In this document: positions 1-9,155 of the stretch, in pieces
Layout of the letters: each line of letters begins with the position of its first letter
How positions within the stretch are numbered: the first letter of the stretch is position 1
DNA from: Propionibacteriaceae bacterium
GTDB taxonomy: Bacteria; Actinomycetota; Actinomycetes; Propionibacteriales; Propionibacteriaceae
DNA length: 64,000 nucleotides
Assembly: GCA_031285845.1 (NCBI GenBank)
Contig: JAITVK010000019.1
Location: 1 to 64,000 of the forward strand
Direction of reading: 5' to 3'
Made by a program: the position numbers and the translations under genes
Notes under the pieces: generated by a model
What the model was told of the DNA's origin: nothing
Seen by the model: the letters and a program-made list of their open reading frames with translations, nothing else
Database searches by the model: none

Positions 1-239
1 CAGTTGGGCAGGATGATGGCGACTCGGTCGCCGGGGTTGACGCCGAGTTGGCGTAGTCCTTCGGCGGCTCGGTTGATGGCTTCACCCAACTCGGTGTACG
101 TCATCGTCTTACCGAAAAACTCGGTGGCGACGGCGTTCTTCCCTTCAGACACAGCGCCTTCGAGCAGATGAACCAGGGACTTGGTCGGCGGTTCGATCTG
201 AGCAGGAACTCCCGGCTGATAAAAGTCAGCGTAGGCCAT
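1..239 (-). CDS. AMP-binding acyl-CoA synthetase, N-terminal fragment
   Basis: Only the first 79 codons are present; the gene runs off the left edge of the window. The fragment begins MAYADFYQPGVPAQIEPP and continues with MTYTELGEAINRAAEGL and LGVNPGDRVAIILPN, the typical opening of the ANL superfamily (a short lead, the Y-x-E-L helix, then the GDRVAI strand). This suggests a fatty-acid or carboxylic-acid CoA ligase that adenylates its substrate with ATP. The catalytic P-loop and substrate pocket lie outside the window, so the substrate cannot be named. The start is supported by a GGAAAGGAAGG ribosome binding site about 6 nt upstream. Confidence 0.85.
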   Translation of the reverse strand, partial: MAYADFYQPGVPAQIEPPTKSLVHLLEGAVSEGKNAVATEFFGKTMTYTELGEAINRAAEGLRQLGVNPGDRVAIILPN

Positions 240-407
240 GGATGAACCTTCCTTTCCTGGCGCCGGACGGCTCCACTACCTACGGTACCGTTAGTTGGAG
301 CAGGCGCACGCCGCTGCCCTCGCGAAAGAATGATATCTATTGGAGTGTTGATGACGAGTGGACACCGCGCGGCTTTGTGGCCGCTCGCTTCATGATGAGG
401 TGTCGGT

Positions 408-1109
408 TCAGGATGGCACGGCCAAAGCGGACAGTTGCTGCATCCCCCGACTGATCAGAACCACAGTCATCGGTTGGCGGTCCAGCTCGAAAGCCAGGGT
501 TCCAGTCACGGTCTGACCTGGGCCGATGAATCCAGGCTCCAGTTCTGTGGCTCCCGATGTCACCGGCGGAAGTTGGGTACGGTCGGAGTTGGCGTAGCCG
601 TAGAAGTCGTAGTAGAGGGTCCCGGTGTCGACGGTGATCTCGATGGTGAGCGTGACTCCGCTGGTCCCCCAGGCGCAGTTGGTGATCTTCCAGTACCCCG
701 ACACGGCGGAGTCTTCGAACGCAGTGCCGCCGCTACGAGTCTGGGTGGCGTACGTCGAAGGCCGTGGGCTGGTTTGGGATGCGTCGGGGGTCGACTGCAT
801 GTTGGAGATGACGATCGCCCCGACGACAGCCAACGCTAGTACGAGCCCGATGATGGCCAGCCACAGTACGGGCGGGCGCGACCTATAGTTGTTGATCGAG
901 TCAGGGGTTTCGACGCCAGCGGTGATCGGTTGCCAGGGTTCGGCGGTGATCGCGGTTGGGGCGGAGTGACCCGGCTGGTACTCGTAGCCGGACAGTATTG
1001 GCGGTTGTTCAGCTTCGTCAAAGGCGCGACGAGGCGTGGCCGAAGAGCTGGTCTGCGGCCCAGAAAAGGATCGCCGGGGTCTGCCGCCCGGCGTTCGAAG
1101 GTCTGCCAT
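408..1109 (-). CDS. single-pass membrane protein of unknown function
   Basis: A 233-residue protein I do not recognise. Residues 1-80 are a polar, basic and proline-containing cytoplasmic tail. One hydrophobic helix at about 81-102 (PVLWLAIIGLVLALAVVGAI) is followed by a Ser/Thr-rich linker and an extracytoplasmic domain of about 110 residues with alternating beta-strand-like pattern (SGVTLTIEITVDTGTLYYDF, VTGTLAFELDRQPMTVVL). That domain could resemble a DUF4352-like immunoglobulin fold, but this is inference. A TATTCT hexamer 8 nt before the ATG suggests a leaderless transcript; there is no Shine-Dalgarno sequence. The architecture (low-complexity cytoplasmic tail, one helix, small outer domain) is repeated on a larger scale in the protein at 48496-50898. 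Confidence 0.7.
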   Translation of the reverse strand: MADLRTPGGRPRRSFSGPQTSSSATPRRAFDEAEQPPILSGYEYQPGHSAPTAITAEPWQPITAGVETPDSINNYRSRPPVLWLAIIGLVLALAVVGAIVISNMQSTPDASQTSPRPSTYATQTRSGGTAFEDSAVSGYWKITNCAWGTSGVTLTIEITVDTGTLYYDFYGYANSDRTQLPPVTSGATELEPGFIGPGQTVTGTLAFELDRQPMTVVLISRGMQQLSALAVPS

Positions 1110-1117
1110 CGCGACTA

Positions 1118-1123
1118 AGAATA
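1118..1123 (-). promoter_or_regulatory. -10 element TATTCT of a likely leaderless promoter
   Basis: TATTCT reads on the minus strand and ends 8 nt before the ATG at 1109, so transcription would begin at or next to the start codon. No ribosome binding site precedes the gene. Confidence 0.4.
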
Positions 1124-1259
1124 CGGGATGCGGGCTCTAGCGGCGACCCATGCGGGTAGATGGCCTGCGCTCGCCCGGCCGGATCCCGGGCTGGCTTCGC
1201 ATCGACTGACGGCGGCGGGGACTGTTCGCCTTGCGAGAACTGTTCGGATTGAACTTCTG

Positions 1260-1619
1260 CTATGAGGCCGCTGCCGTCGATCCCGTTGCCGTCGTGCTCG
1301 CCGGGGTCGAGGTTGACTTGGCTGTCGTAGCCGGATCGGAGCTCGATGGTGTCGATGGTGTCGCCGCAGTGTCAGTCGACTTCGCCACCGCGGTGTCGCT
1401 GGTGGTGGAGGTCGTCGCGGCAGGAGTCGAGACCGACGTGCTCTTCTTGTTGTCGGTGGCGTAGAACCCGGAACCTTTGAACACGATGCCCACCGGGGAG
1501 AAGACCTTTCGCAGGTGCCCAGCGCATTCCGGACACACCGTCAGCGTCGGATCGGTCATGTGCTGGAAGATCTCGAGGTCTCGACCGCAGGACGTGCAGT
1601 GGTATTGATAGATCGGCAT
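1260..1619 (-). CDS. FmdB-family zinc-ribbon protein
   Basis: A 119-residue protein with the FmdB regulatory-type domain at residues 1-57: MPIYQYHCTSCGRDLEIF, then CPECAGHLRKVFSP. The two CxxC pairs form a small zinc ribbon. The sequence GIVFKGSGFYATDN is also typical of the family. Residues 58-119 are an almost pure Ser/Thr/Ala/Pro tail, which is common in actinobacterial members. The family's biochemical role is unknown; the name comes from a gene linked to formamidase and amidase regulation. The start is fixed by GGAGGG upstream of the ATG. The gene stands alone on the minus strand. Confidence 0.85.
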   Translation of the reverse strand: MPIYQYHCTSCGRDLEIFQHMTDPTLTVCPECAGHLRKVFSPVGIVFKGSGFYATDNKKSTSVSTPAATTSTTSDTAVAKSTDTAATPSTPSSSDPATTAKSTSTPASTTATGSTAAAS

Positions 1620-1767
1620 TCACCCTCCGTGGCTAGACACACAGTTTCCGACGCAGCTCAGGCTACCGTACGTTAGCACTCTAACTGGTCGACTGCTAAT
1701 TGTACCTCTCGCGGACCACCGGTTCAGTCGGCGGGCGCAGCGACCGACGATCAAGCTGACCGATGAT

Positions 1768-3039
1768 TCAGGTGGCGGAGGATTCGGCCGGTCCGCTATC
1801 AAGGGTGTCGTCGGCGCTCACGGCCTCGTCCAGGGGTGGAAATGGCTTCGAGGCCGTGACCTTGGACAGGATCGGCGCGCCGATGATTCCGACCGCGCAT
1901 CCGGTCAACCCGGCGGTGACGACGCACAAGAACCCGGCGTGATAGTCGTAGAGGTCGATGAAATGACCGGCCATGGTCGATCCGACCGATATGCCGATGC
2001 CGATGGCCGTGCCCAGCCACGCCAGACCTTCGGTCAGCCGGCTGCCCGGCACCAGTCGTCCGATCAGACCATTGGCGTTGATGAACGTCGGCGCGACGGC
2101 GAAACCGGCGACGAACCCGCACAGTCCGAGCAGGATTGGTCCGTTGACGAGGAAGAAGGAGCAGACCGCCACCCCGAGCAGGCAGATGCCGATTGCGAAT
2201 CGCCTCCACATTGGACTGGACCAACCGCGCGATCCGTAGAGCAGTCCGCCGATGGCGGATCCGACTGACATCGCAGCCAAGACGATGCCGGCTTGCGGAC
2301 GGGCCGACCATTGCGTCATGGCGGCCACCACCGTGACGTCGATGCTGCCAAAGACGCACCCCATCAGCAATCCGACGCCGAGCACGGGGGCTATCCCCGG
2401 GTAGGCCAGTAGGAAGCGGTTGTGTCGCTGGTGCGCCTCGGGCGCGATGATCGGCGGTTCAGTGCTGCGCAGTGAATAGAACACCAAGGCTCCGCCAGCG
2501 CCAAGGATGATCGGTCCGACCAGACCTGCGGCCGGGTTGACCGCGGTGGCCAGCCAGGTGGCGAGCACCGGACCGACCGCGAACGTGACCTCGTCCAGGG
2601 TTGACTCCAGAGAGTACGCCGCGTGTAATTCACGAGAGTTCGTCAAGATGTGGTTCCAGCGCGCCCTGACCATGGCGCCGGGCGATCCGCCGGTGAAGCC
2701 GGCCACGATGGTGGCGATGAACAAGGTGACCACCGGGGCGTGGGCCACGGCGCAGACCACCATAGCCGTCAGTCCTGCGGCGGAGACCAAGGCGGCCGGC
2801 AGCATGACCACGCGTTGGCCACGCCGATCGACCATGTGCGACAGGATCGCGGTTCCCACGGCCCATGCCACAGAGTTGGCCGCCGCTAGACCGCCCGCCA
2901 GGCCGTACGAGCCGTACAACCCTGAGACCATGAGCACGGTGCCGATGCCCACCATCGCCCCACCGAAGCGTGCCAATAGGCCGGCGGCGCAGAATGCGAG
3001 GGCGCCGGGGATTTTGAGCACAGTGGCATAGGCGCGCAT
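1768..3039 (-). CDS. MFS transporter
   Basis: A 423-residue major facilitator superfamily protein with about 12 hydrophobic helices. The loop between helices 2 and 3 carries SHMVDRRGQRVV, a version of the MFS motif A (GxxxDRxGRR). The first helices are glycine-rich (GLLARFGGAMVGIGTVLMVSGLYGSYGLAGG), as in the cluster of small actinobacterial efflux MFS proteins. The C-terminal 30 residues are acidic and polar and should be cytoplasmic. The substrate cannot be assigned; drug or metabolite efflux is the usual role for such standalone proteins. No clear ribosome binding site is seen before the ATG. Confidence 0.8.
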   Translation of the reverse strand: MRAYATVLKIPGALAFCAAGLLARFGGAMVGIGTVLMVSGLYGSYGLAGGLAAANSVAWAVGTAILSHMVDRRGQRVVMLPAALVSAAGLTAMVVCAVAHAPVVTLFIATIVAGFTGGSPGAMVRARWNHILTNSRELHAAYSLESTLDEVTFAVGPVLATWLATAVNPAAGLVGPIILGAGGALVFYSLRSTEPPIIAPEAHQRHNRFLLAYPGIAPVLGVGLLMGCVFGSIDVTVVAAMTQWSARPQAGIVLAAMSVGSAIGGLLYGSRGWSSPMWRRFAIGICLLGVAVCSFFLVNGPILLGLCGFVAGFAVAPTFINANGLIGRLVPGSRLTEGLAWLGTAIGIGISVGSTMAGHFIDLYDYHAGFLCVVTAGLTGCAVGIIGAPILSKVTASKPFPPLDEAVSADDTLDSGPAESSAT

Positions 3040-3319
3040 TGGTCCAGTCTTTCATAGGATCGTGGGTCGGCTGAGATAGGCAAGTAAACCACCGAGAGAA
3101 AATCAGTGATCGGATGGAAAGGGACGACATGCAATGAAGATTCCATTTGTTGCCAGTCGGCTTTCCTGGAAATCGGGCCGAATTTCCCCCAGCATCATAC
3201 TGTGGTCTGATGAGCTTGTTTGGCCATATCAGCTAGTCAACGACAACTCTACCTTTGGGCCGCTAAATAACATGTGGACCATTGATATGTCAAGACTCCT
3301 AGGTCCTGTTTTTCTTGAC

Positions 3320-3349
3320 ATTGCGACGTAGTATTGCCTTTGTCGCAAT
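3320..3349. promoter_or_regulatory. inverted repeat, operator-like
   Basis: ATTGCGAC and GTCGCAAT form a perfect 8-bp inverted repeat with a 14-bp spacer, immediately downstream of TTGACA. The size and position fit a dimeric repressor site over a promoter. No regulator gene is adjacent. Confidence 0.35.
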
Positions 3350-3573
3350 TGCCGTTGAGGAGTGTTTCTCATTGAGGGGGCGTGCAAGGGTGACATGTGG
3401 GGTCGCCTCATGTGGGGGATGGCGATCCACACTGCCGATTGGCACCTAACGGGTGGCCCTGGGGCTCTCAATGTCGGGCGAATGGCACGACTAAGGAGCG
3501 ATCCAGGGCCCCTCCCATTTCTTGACCCGCGTCCACGGTGACCGCTGAGCGACACGCCGATTCTCGATGGCAG

Positions 3574-3579
3574 TAGAGT
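3574..3579 (+). promoter_or_regulatory. candidate -10 element TAGAGT for the AEC gene
   Basis: TAGAGT lies 23 nt before the GTG start at 3603, leaving room for a short leader that contains the AAGGGAAG ribosome binding site. Confidence 0.35.
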
Positions 3580-3602
3580 CGGTGGGCGACAGAAGGGAAG
3601 CA

Positions 3603-4520
3603 GTGGACATCGTTGTCACCCGGGCGATCAGCCTCGCCGGGATCGTACTGGTCGGTTACGCCATCAAACGCTTGGGATGGGTGCGCCGTGAGCATTTCTC
3701 GGTGCTGGCGATCATCGTGTTGCGGGTCACCTTGCCGTGCGCGCTCATCACCAGCTTCAACGACTTCGTCATCACCGGGACTCTGACCTGGCTCATCGTG
3801 ATCGGTGCGGCGGTCAACCTGATTCAGCAGGGCGCCACCTGGCTGTTGACCCGTCATGACACCGCCAGGCGCCGCAGCTTCGCCATCCTGCATTCCGGCT
3901 CGTACAACGTCGGGGCTTTCGCCATGCCGTACGCCGCGCAGTTCGCCGGCCCGGCTGCCATCGTCTACACCGCGATGTTCGACATCGGCAACTCGATCGC
4001 GGCTGGTGGAATCGGTTACGGCTGGGCGATGATGATCGCACGTGGCGAGTCGATGAGCCTGCGACGACTGGCGGTCACGATGCTTCGTTCACCGGTGTTC
4101 GACACCTACCTGGTTCTGCTGTTCCTACAACTGGCTCACATCCGACTGCCCGAGCAGATCATCGGTTTCACTTCGCTGATCGGTCAGGCCAACCCGTTCT
4201 GCGCCATGCTCATGATCGGAGTCGGTCTGGATTTGGCCCTGCCCGCCAGGGCCTGGGCGACGGCCGCGAAATTCCTCGCCAGACGGTACGCCTTTGTGAT
4301 CGTGTTCTGCCTTCTTATGTGGTACGCGATCCCGTCGGCGGTGCTGAGTGATCAGATCAAGACCATCGTCATCGTGGTCTTGTGGGCGCCGGTCGCGGTC
4401 ATGATCGCCGGCTTCGTCGACGAGGCGCACGGTGATGTGCGCTTGGCCAGCCTGATCGCCTCGATCAGTGTCATCATCGCTATTATTATGATGCCTGTGG
4501 TGTACATGGTGCTGGGTTGA
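3603..4520 (+). CDS. AEC (auxin efflux carrier) family transporter
   Basis: A 305-residue integral membrane protein of the AEC/bile-arsenite-riboflavin transporter superfamily. It has about 10 hydrophobic helices, an opening of the form TRAISLAGIVLVGYAIKRLG, and the conserved proline-containing helix LRVTLPCALITSFN, followed by FAMPYAAQFAGPAAIVYTAMFDIGN in the middle. AEC proteins move organic acids such as malate or other small anions; the substrate here is unknown. A longer frame opens at 3567, but the GTG at 3603 is preceded by AGAAGGGAAG at the right spacing, so I chose that start. Confidence 0.8.
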   Translation: MDIVVTRAISLAGIVLVGYAIKRLGWVRREHFSVLAIIVLRVTLPCALITSFNDFVITGTLTWLIVIGAAVNLIQQGATWLLTRHDTARRRSFAILHSGSYNVGAFAMPYAAQFAGPAAIVYTAMFDIGNSIAAGGIGYGWAMMIARGESMSLRRLAVTMLRSPVFDTYLVLLFLQLAHIRLPEQIIGFTSLIGQANPFCAMLMIGVGLDLALPARAWATAAKFLARRYAFVIVFCLLMWYAIPSAVLSDQIKTIVIVVLWAPVAVMIAGFVDEAHGDVRLASLIASISVIIAIIMMPVVYMVLG

Positions 4521-4563
4521 CTGGCCGCGATGGTCGCTCCCGGGTCACCGGGCGCAGGTGTGG

Positions 4564-4569
4564 CACAAT
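4564..4569 (+). promoter_or_regulatory. candidate -10 element CACAAT ahead of serC
   Basis: CACAAT lies exactly 6 nt before the GTG start of serC, the spacing expected for a leaderless mRNA. The hexamer departs from TANNNT at the first base, so support is moderate. Confidence 0.35.
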
Positions 4570-4575
4570 GCAGTC

Positions 4576-5652
4576 GTGACGTACAACTTCTCCTCGGGGC
4601 CAGCGGCACTGCCCGCTGAAGTCGTGGCCATCATTCAACAAGAACTGCCAGATTGGCATGGAACGGGCATGCCGGTGATGACCTTGTCTCATCGCGGTCC
4701 TGACTTCGTCGACCTGATGGATCGCGTCGTCGCCAAACTGCGGCAGGCGTTGGCGATCCCGTCCACCCATGAGGTCTTGATCTTGCAAGGCGGCGGCATG
4801 GGGCAGTTCGCGGCCGTGCCGATGAATCTGACCAAGCCCGGTGACGAAGTCGCCATGCTGATCACCGGGTCGTGGGGCAACACGGCCGCCAAGGAAGCGC
4901 AGTTGATGGGATTGACGGTCCAGCGGGCCGCCGATGAAGCAGCCTCGGGCTACACCACCGTTCCCGAGTTGGGGTCGTACGCGGTGGATCCGGGCGCGAA
5001 GTATCTCTATTACGTTCCCAATGAGACCATCGGTGGCGTCGAGTTCCGCGATCAGCCGACAGCGCCGGTGCCACTTGTGGCCGACGCCTCCTCCCAAATC
5101 CTGTCCCAACCGATGGACGTGTCAGCTCACGGTCTGGTATTCGCCGGAACACAGAAAAACCTCGGAGTCGCTGGAGCGGTGGTCGTCATCGTGGACAAGG
5201 CGTTGCTCGGTCATGCCCGTGCCGACTGCCCATCCATACTTGACTACACGAAGATGGCGCGTGCATCGTCTTTGCTGAACACCCCCACAACCTTCGCGGT
5301 GTACGTGCTGGGACTGGTGCTCGACTGGGTGCAGGCCGCCGGGGGAGTCGAGGCGATGGCTCAGCAATCGCGGGTCAAGGCAGGTTTGGTCTATGACCTG
5401 ATCGACGCGACCTCCTTTTACTCCAACCCGGTCTCGTTCAACGCGCGCTCGACCAAGAACATCCCTTTCACTTTGGCCGACCCGAGCCTCGACGCGCGGT
5501 TTCTGGAGCAGTCGGAGCAGGCCGGATTGGCTTTCTTGGCCGGTCATCGAACCGTGGGCGGAATGCGGGCGTCGATCTACAACTCGATGCCCTTGGCTGG
5601 GGTCGAAGCCCTGGTAGACTTCATGGTGGACTTCGAGCGTCGGCACGGATGA
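4576..5652 (+). CDS. serC: phosphoserine aminotransferase
   Basis: A 358-residue fold-type I, PLP-dependent aminotransferase. It converts 3-phosphohydroxypyruvate and glutamate to phosphoserine in serine biosynthesis, and may act in pyridoxal phosphate synthesis. The protein opens with YNFSSGPAALP, the family signature. TLSHRGPDFVDLMD and VLILQGGGMGQFAAVPMNL match the SerC substrate region. FAGTQKNLGVAGAVVVIV contains the PLP-binding lysine (TQKN), and GGMRASIYNSMP is the C-terminal arginine motif. The frame opens at 4558 (MWHNAV), but homologues begin at VTYNFSSG, so the GTG at 4576 is preferred. No Shine-Dalgarno is present, in line with a leaderless start. It is monocistronic and separated from the str operon by a promoter region. 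Confidence 0.93.
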   Translation: MTYNFSSGPAALPAEVVAIIQQELPDWHGTGMPVMTLSHRGPDFVDLMDRVVAKLRQALAIPSTHEVLILQGGGMGQFAAVPMNLTKPGDEVAMLITGSWGNTAAKEAQLMGLTVQRAADEAASGYTTVPELGSYAVDPGAKYLYYVPNETIGGVEFRDQPTAPVPLVADASSQILSQPMDVSAHGLVFAGTQKNLGVAGAVVVIVDKALLGHARADCPSILDYTKMARASSLLNTPTTFAVYVLGLVLDWVQAAGGVEAMAQQSRVKAGLVYDLIDATSFYSNPVSFNARSTKNIPFTLADPSLDARFLEQSEQAGLAFLAGHRTVGGMRASIYNSMPLAGVEALVDFMVDFERRHG

Positions 5653-5700
5653 CGTGACCAGAATCCGCTGGAACGTCCATCGTTTTCAACCGCGCAGAAG

Positions 5701-5730
5701 TTGACCCGACTCCGGTTGAGGGGCTAGCCT
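5701..5730 (+). promoter_or_regulatory. promoter of the str operon (rpsL)
   Basis: TTGACC (5701-5706) and TAGCCT (5725-5730) are separated by 18 bp. They lie about 130 bp before rpsL, leaving a long 5' untranslated leader, as is usual for ribosomal protein operons. Confidence 0.5.
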
Positions 5731-5859
5731 TACCCCTTGGGTTTGGTACGTCCGGCCTCGGATGGGTGCGTTTGGTCTTCGGGGCCGACCACTCATCACA
5801 ACAGAAGCTTTCACCTCGCTTTCTAGGTGAGAACACAGCAGAGAAAAGGGAAATTGTAG

Positions 5860-6231
5860 GTGCCTACTATTCAGCAGTTGGTCCGCAAAGGGCGGGCTGA
5901 CAAAGTCAGCAAGACGAAGACGCCTGCCCTCAAGGGCTCGCCCCAGCGCCGCGGCGTGTGCACTCGCGTGTACACCACCACACCGAAGAAACCGAACTCC
6001 GCGCTGCGGAAGGTGGCTCGTGTCCGCCTGTCCAGTGGCATCGAAGTCACGGCGTACATCCCCGGTGTCGGCCACAACCTGCAGGAGCACTCGATGGTGC
6101 TCGTGCGTGGTGGGCGTGTCAAGGACTTGCCCGGTGTGCGCTACAAGATCATTCGTGGCGCGTTGGACACCCAAGCTGTGAAGAATCGTAAGCAGGCCCG
6201 TAGCCGCTACGGCGCGAAGAAGGAGAAGTAA
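5860..6231 (+). CDS. rpsL: 30S ribosomal protein S12
   Basis: A 123-residue S12 protein of the decoding centre. It has the universal features [11 protein letters not shown] at the N-terminus, [20 protein letters not shown], and the [16 protein letters not shown] block with the lysine linked to streptomycin resistance. The [20 protein letters not shown] loop is also intact. Both streptomycin-relevant lysines, in TPKKPNSAL and in [12 protein letters not shown], look wild type. The start is GTG at 5860, preceded by AAAAGGG. The gene is directly followed by rpsG, whose ATG touches its stop codon. Confidence 0.98.
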   Translation: MPTIQQLVRKGRADKVSKTKTPALKGSPQRRGVCTRVYTTTPKKPNSALRKVARVRLSSGIEVTAYIPGVGHNLQEHSMVLVRGGRVKDLPGVRYKIIRGALDTQAVKNRKQARSRYGAKKEK

Positions 6232-6705
6232 ATGCCCCGCAAAGGCCCGGCGCCCAAGCGTCCGGTGGTCGTCGACCCCGTCTATGGCTCGCCTCTGGTG
6301 TCCCAGCTCGTGAGCAAGATCCTGCTCAGCGGCAAGAAGACCGTGGCTCAGAGCATCGTCTACACCGCGTTGGAAGGCACCCGCGCGAAGACTGATGGCG
6401 CTGATCCGGTGCAGACCCTCAAGCGCGCTTTGGACAACGTCCGCCCCGGCATCGAGGTCAAGTCTCGCCGTGTCGGTGGCGCGACCTATCAGGTTCCGGT
6501 TGAGGTGAAGCCAGCTCGAGCGAACACCTTGGCCATGCGCTGGCTGGTCTCCTTCTCCCGGGCTCGCCGAGAGAAGACGATGGCCGAGCGCCTGCGCAAC
6601 GAGATTTTGGACGCCGCCAATGGTTTGGGCGCTTCAGTGAAGCGCCGTGAGGACACTCACAAGATGGCTGAGGCCAACCGCGCCTTCGCCCACTACCGTT
6701 GGTGA
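6232..6705 (+). CDS. rpsG: 30S ribosomal protein S7
   Basis: A 157-residue S7, the primary 16S rRNA binder that nucleates assembly of the 30S head. It begins [20 protein letters not shown] and contains [20 protein letters not shown], then [27 protein letters not shown], the signature loop. The C-terminal part [14 protein letters not shown] is complete. The ATG immediately follows the rpsL stop codon, so the two genes are translationally coupled. In related operons S7 represses its own translation; nothing here directly shows that. Confidence 0.98.
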   Translation: MPRKGPAPKRPVVVDPVYGSPLVSQLVSKILLSGKKTVAQSIVYTALEGTRAKTDGADPVQTLKRALDNVRPGIEVKSRRVGGATYQVPVEVKPARANTLAMRWLVSFSRARREKTMAERLRNEILDAANGLGASVKRREDTHKMAEANRAFAHYRW

Positions 6706-6746
6706 TTTCGCGTAATCCCATGGGCTCAGCCCCCAGCTATCACAGA

Positions 6747-6779
6747 AGATACCTCGGATGCACGCCATCCGGGGTATCT
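6747..6779 (+). terminator. hairpin between rpsG and fusA
   Basis: AGATACCTCGGATG (6747-6760) pairs with CATCCGGGGTATCT (6766-6779) around a 5-nt loop, a 14-bp stem with one G-U pair. There is no T-tract after it. It could be a partial terminator that lowers fusA-tuf expression relative to the ribosomal proteins, or an RNA processing site. Confidence 0.5.
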
Positions 6780-6854
6780 GTGTGAACAGCGATTGTTGAC
6801 TTAGGCCCGGTCTCGGGCGACACAAGACACGTAAAAGAAGAAGAGGAAACTGAC

Positions 6855-8966
6855 GTGGCGATAGATTTGAAGACTGATCTGCATATGGTGCGCAACATCG
6901 GCATCATGGCGCATATCGATGCTGGAAAGACGACCACCACTGAGAGAATCCTGTTCTACACCGGCATCAACTACAAGATCGGCGAGGTTCATGATGGCGC
7001 GGCCACCATGGACTGGATGGAGCAAGAGCAAGAGCGTGGCATCACGATCACTTCGGCGGCGACGACCTGTTTCTGGAAAGACCACCAGATCAACATCATC
7101 GACACCCCAGGCCACGTCGACTTCACGATGGAGGTCGAACGCAGTCTGCGCGTGCTGGATGGCGCCGTCGCCGTGTTCGACGGTGTCGCCGGTGTCGAGC
7201 CGCAGTCACAGACGGTGTGGCGTCAGGCCACGCGGTATCACGTGCCTCGGATCTGCTACATCAACAAGTTGGACCGTACGGGTGCAAGCTTCGACCACTG
7301 TCTCAAGACGATCCGTGAGCGTTTGCAGGCCATCCCGCTGCCGATCCAGTTGCCGATCGGCGCTGAGGCGAACTTCATCGGCGTGGTGGATCTGCTTCAG
7401 ATGCGCGCGCTGACCTGGCGTGGTGAGACCACCATCGGCGAGGACTACGCGATCGAAGAGATTCCGGCCGACATGGTCGACAAGGCGAAGCAGGCCCGTA
7501 CCGACCTGATCCAGGCGTTGGCCGACATCGACGAGCAGTTCGGCGAGTTGTGGTTGGAACGCGAGGACGCCGGTGAGGACTTCACCGTGGAGGAGTTGAA
7601 GGCCGCTCTGCGCCGCGTGGTGCTGGCCAATGCCGGCAACGTGGTGGTGTGTGGAACCTCGTTCAAAAACAAGGGCGTCCAGCCCCTGCTCGACGCCGTC
7701 AACGACTACCTGCCCAGCCCGCTGGACATCCCGGCCATCAAGGGCTTCAAGCCTGGCGACGAGTCCGTGGTGCTGGAGCGTCATCCGAGCAACGATGAGC
7801 CCCTGACCGTCTTGGCCTTCAAGATCGCGGCCGATCCACACCTGGGCCGGTTGACCTTCATCCGGATCTACTCCGGCGTGTTGCACTCTGGTCAGCAGGT
7901 CCTCAACGCGACCAAGGGCCGCAAGGAGCGCATCGGCAAGATCTACCAGATGCACGCCAACAAGCGTGAGGAGGTCGAGGTCATGGGCACGGGCATGATT
8001 TGCGCGGTCATGGGGTTGAAGGACACCGGCACTGGTGAGACCTTGTGCGATCCACAGCATCCGATCATCTTGGAGTCGATCGACGTGCCGTCGCCTGTCA
8101 TCGAGCAGGCCATCGAGCCGAAGACGAAGTCTGACCAGGAGAAGCTCACACTGGCGATCCAGAAGCTGGTGGAAGAGGATCCGACCTTCCGCGTCCACAC
8201 CGACGAGGAGACTGGTCAGACCATCATCGCGGGCATGGGCGAGCTTCATTTGGAAATCCAAATCGATCGTATGAAGCGCGAGTTCAAGGTCGAGGCGAAT
8301 GTGGGCAAGCCCCAGGTGGCTTACCGTGAGACCCTGCGCAAGAAGGTAGAGAAGGTGGAGTACACCCACCGTAAGCAAACTGGTGGTTCTGGCCAATTCG
8401 GCCGCGTGATCATCGACCTGGAGCCCACAGAGCCGGGTTCGGGCTATGAGTTCGTCAACGCGGTGACCGGTGGTCGTATCCCGCGCGAGTACATCCCCGC
8501 GGTCGACCAGGGTATCCAAGACGCCATGCAGTTCGGCATTCTCGCCGGGTACCCGGTCGAGGATGTCAAAGTCACCTTGGTCGATGGCGCGTACCACGAC
8601 GTCGACTCGTCCGAACTGGCCTTCAAGATCGCCGGATCGATGGCCTTCAAGGAGGCGGCTCGTCGGGCGGATCCGGCGCTGTTGGAACCAATGATGAGCG
8701 TTGAGGTGACCACTCCGGAGGACTATCTGGGAACAGTGATCGGCGACCTGAACTCTCGTCGTGGCCACATCCAGTCCATGGACGAGCAGTACGGCAACCG
8801 GGTCGTCCGTGCGCTGGTGCCGTTGGCTGAGATGTTCGGTTACGTTGGTGACCTGCGGTCGAAGACTTCTGGGCAGGCGTCGTACTCGATGGAGTTCGAT
8901 TCGTACGCCGAGACGCCCAAGTCTGTGGCCGATGAGGTCATCGCCAAGGCCCGCGTCAGCGAGTGA
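6855..8966 (+). CDS. fusA: elongation factor G
   Basis: A 703-residue translational GTPase that drives ribosome translocation and, with RRF, ribosome recycling. The GTP-binding motifs are intact: G1 AHIDAGKTT near residue 20, the switch region [18 protein letters not shown]3 DTPGHVDF and G4 NKLD. The later domains carry [39 protein letters not shown] and the domain IV loop [16 protein letters not shown]. The length matches bacterial EF-G. The start is GTG at 6855 behind AGAGGAAA. It is third in the str operon rpsL-rpsG-fusA-tuf. Confidence 0.98.
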   Translation: MAIDLKTDLHMVRNIGIMAHIDAGKTTTTERILFYTGINYKIGEVHDGAATMDWMEQEQERGITITSAATTCFWKDHQINIIDTPGHVDFTMEVERSLRVLDGAVAVFDGVAGVEPQSQTVWRQATRYHVPRICYINKLDRTGASFDHCLKTIRERLQAIPLPIQLPIGAEANFIGVVDLLQMRALTWRGETTIGEDYAIEEIPADMVDKAKQARTDLIQALADIDEQFGELWLEREDAGEDFTVEELKAALRRVVLANAGNVVVCGTSFKNKGVQPLLDAVNDYLPSPLDIPAIKGFKPGDESVVLERHPSNDEPLTVLAFKIAADPHLGRLTFIRIYSGVLHSGQQVLNATKGRKERIGKIYQMHANKREEVEVMGTGMICAVMGLKDTGTGETLCDPQHPIILESIDVPSPVIEQAIEPKTKSDQEKLTLAIQKLVEEDPTFRVHTDEETGQTIIAGMGELHLEIQIDRMKREFKVEANVGKPQVAYRETLRKKVEKVEYTHRKQTGGSGQFGRVIIDLEPTEPGSGYEFVNAVTGGRIPREYIPAVDQGIQDAMQFGILAGYPVEDVKVTLVDGAYHDVDSSELAFKIAGSMAFKEAARRADPALLEPMMSVEVTTPEDYLGTVIGDLNSRRGHIQSMDEQYGNRVVRALVPLAEMFGYVGDLRSKTSGQASYSMEFDSYAETPKSVADEVIAKARVSE

Positions 8967-9039
8967 GAATGAAGCTTGGCGCGGAAACTCGCGCCAACCC
9001 CGCCGTGACCATTTGACTCGGGAGCGGAAGTGGGAAAAA

Positions 9040-9077
9040 CTAGAGGGGTATGCCTCCTCTCGTGGGAGGCACTCTAG
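9040..9077 (+). promoter_or_regulatory. structured leader hairpin ahead of tuf
   Basis: CTAGAG (9040-9045) pairs with CTCTAG (9072-9077). Inside it TGCCTCC (9051-9057) pairs with GGAGGCA (9065-9071), with a 5-nt bulge on the left side. The structure lies 80 nt before the tuf start in the 189-bp fusA-tuf gap. It may mark an RNA processing site, an attenuator, or the leader of a separate tuf promoter. Confidence 0.4.
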
Positions 9078-9155
9078 ACAACGTCTGCGAGAACCCTCGT
9101 GGACGCAACGAAGTAGCCCCGCGAATGCGTGGCAATATCCGAAGAAGGAGCCCAA

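Larger units (their letters stand above)
3040..3602. other. intergenic region, AT-richer than its surroundings
   Basis: This is 563 bp between the MFS and AEC genes, which are divergent. The stretch from about 3134 to 3360 is clearly richer in A and T than the flanking genes. It holds a weak 65-codon ORF (3134-3331) and an 8-bp inverted repeat ATTGCGAC/GTCGCAAT (3320-3327 and 3342-3349) that overlaps a TTGACA hexamer at 3315-3320. I see no convincing gene; a regulatory region or a decayed insertion are both possible. Confidence 0.5.

Noticed and set aside
3134-3331. A 65-codon ORF in the AT-rich gap, with GGAAAGGGA upstream
   Set aside because: A ribosome-binding-like sequence is present but poorly spaced, and the peptide has no recognisable feature. 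I kept the region as a finding but did not call a gene.
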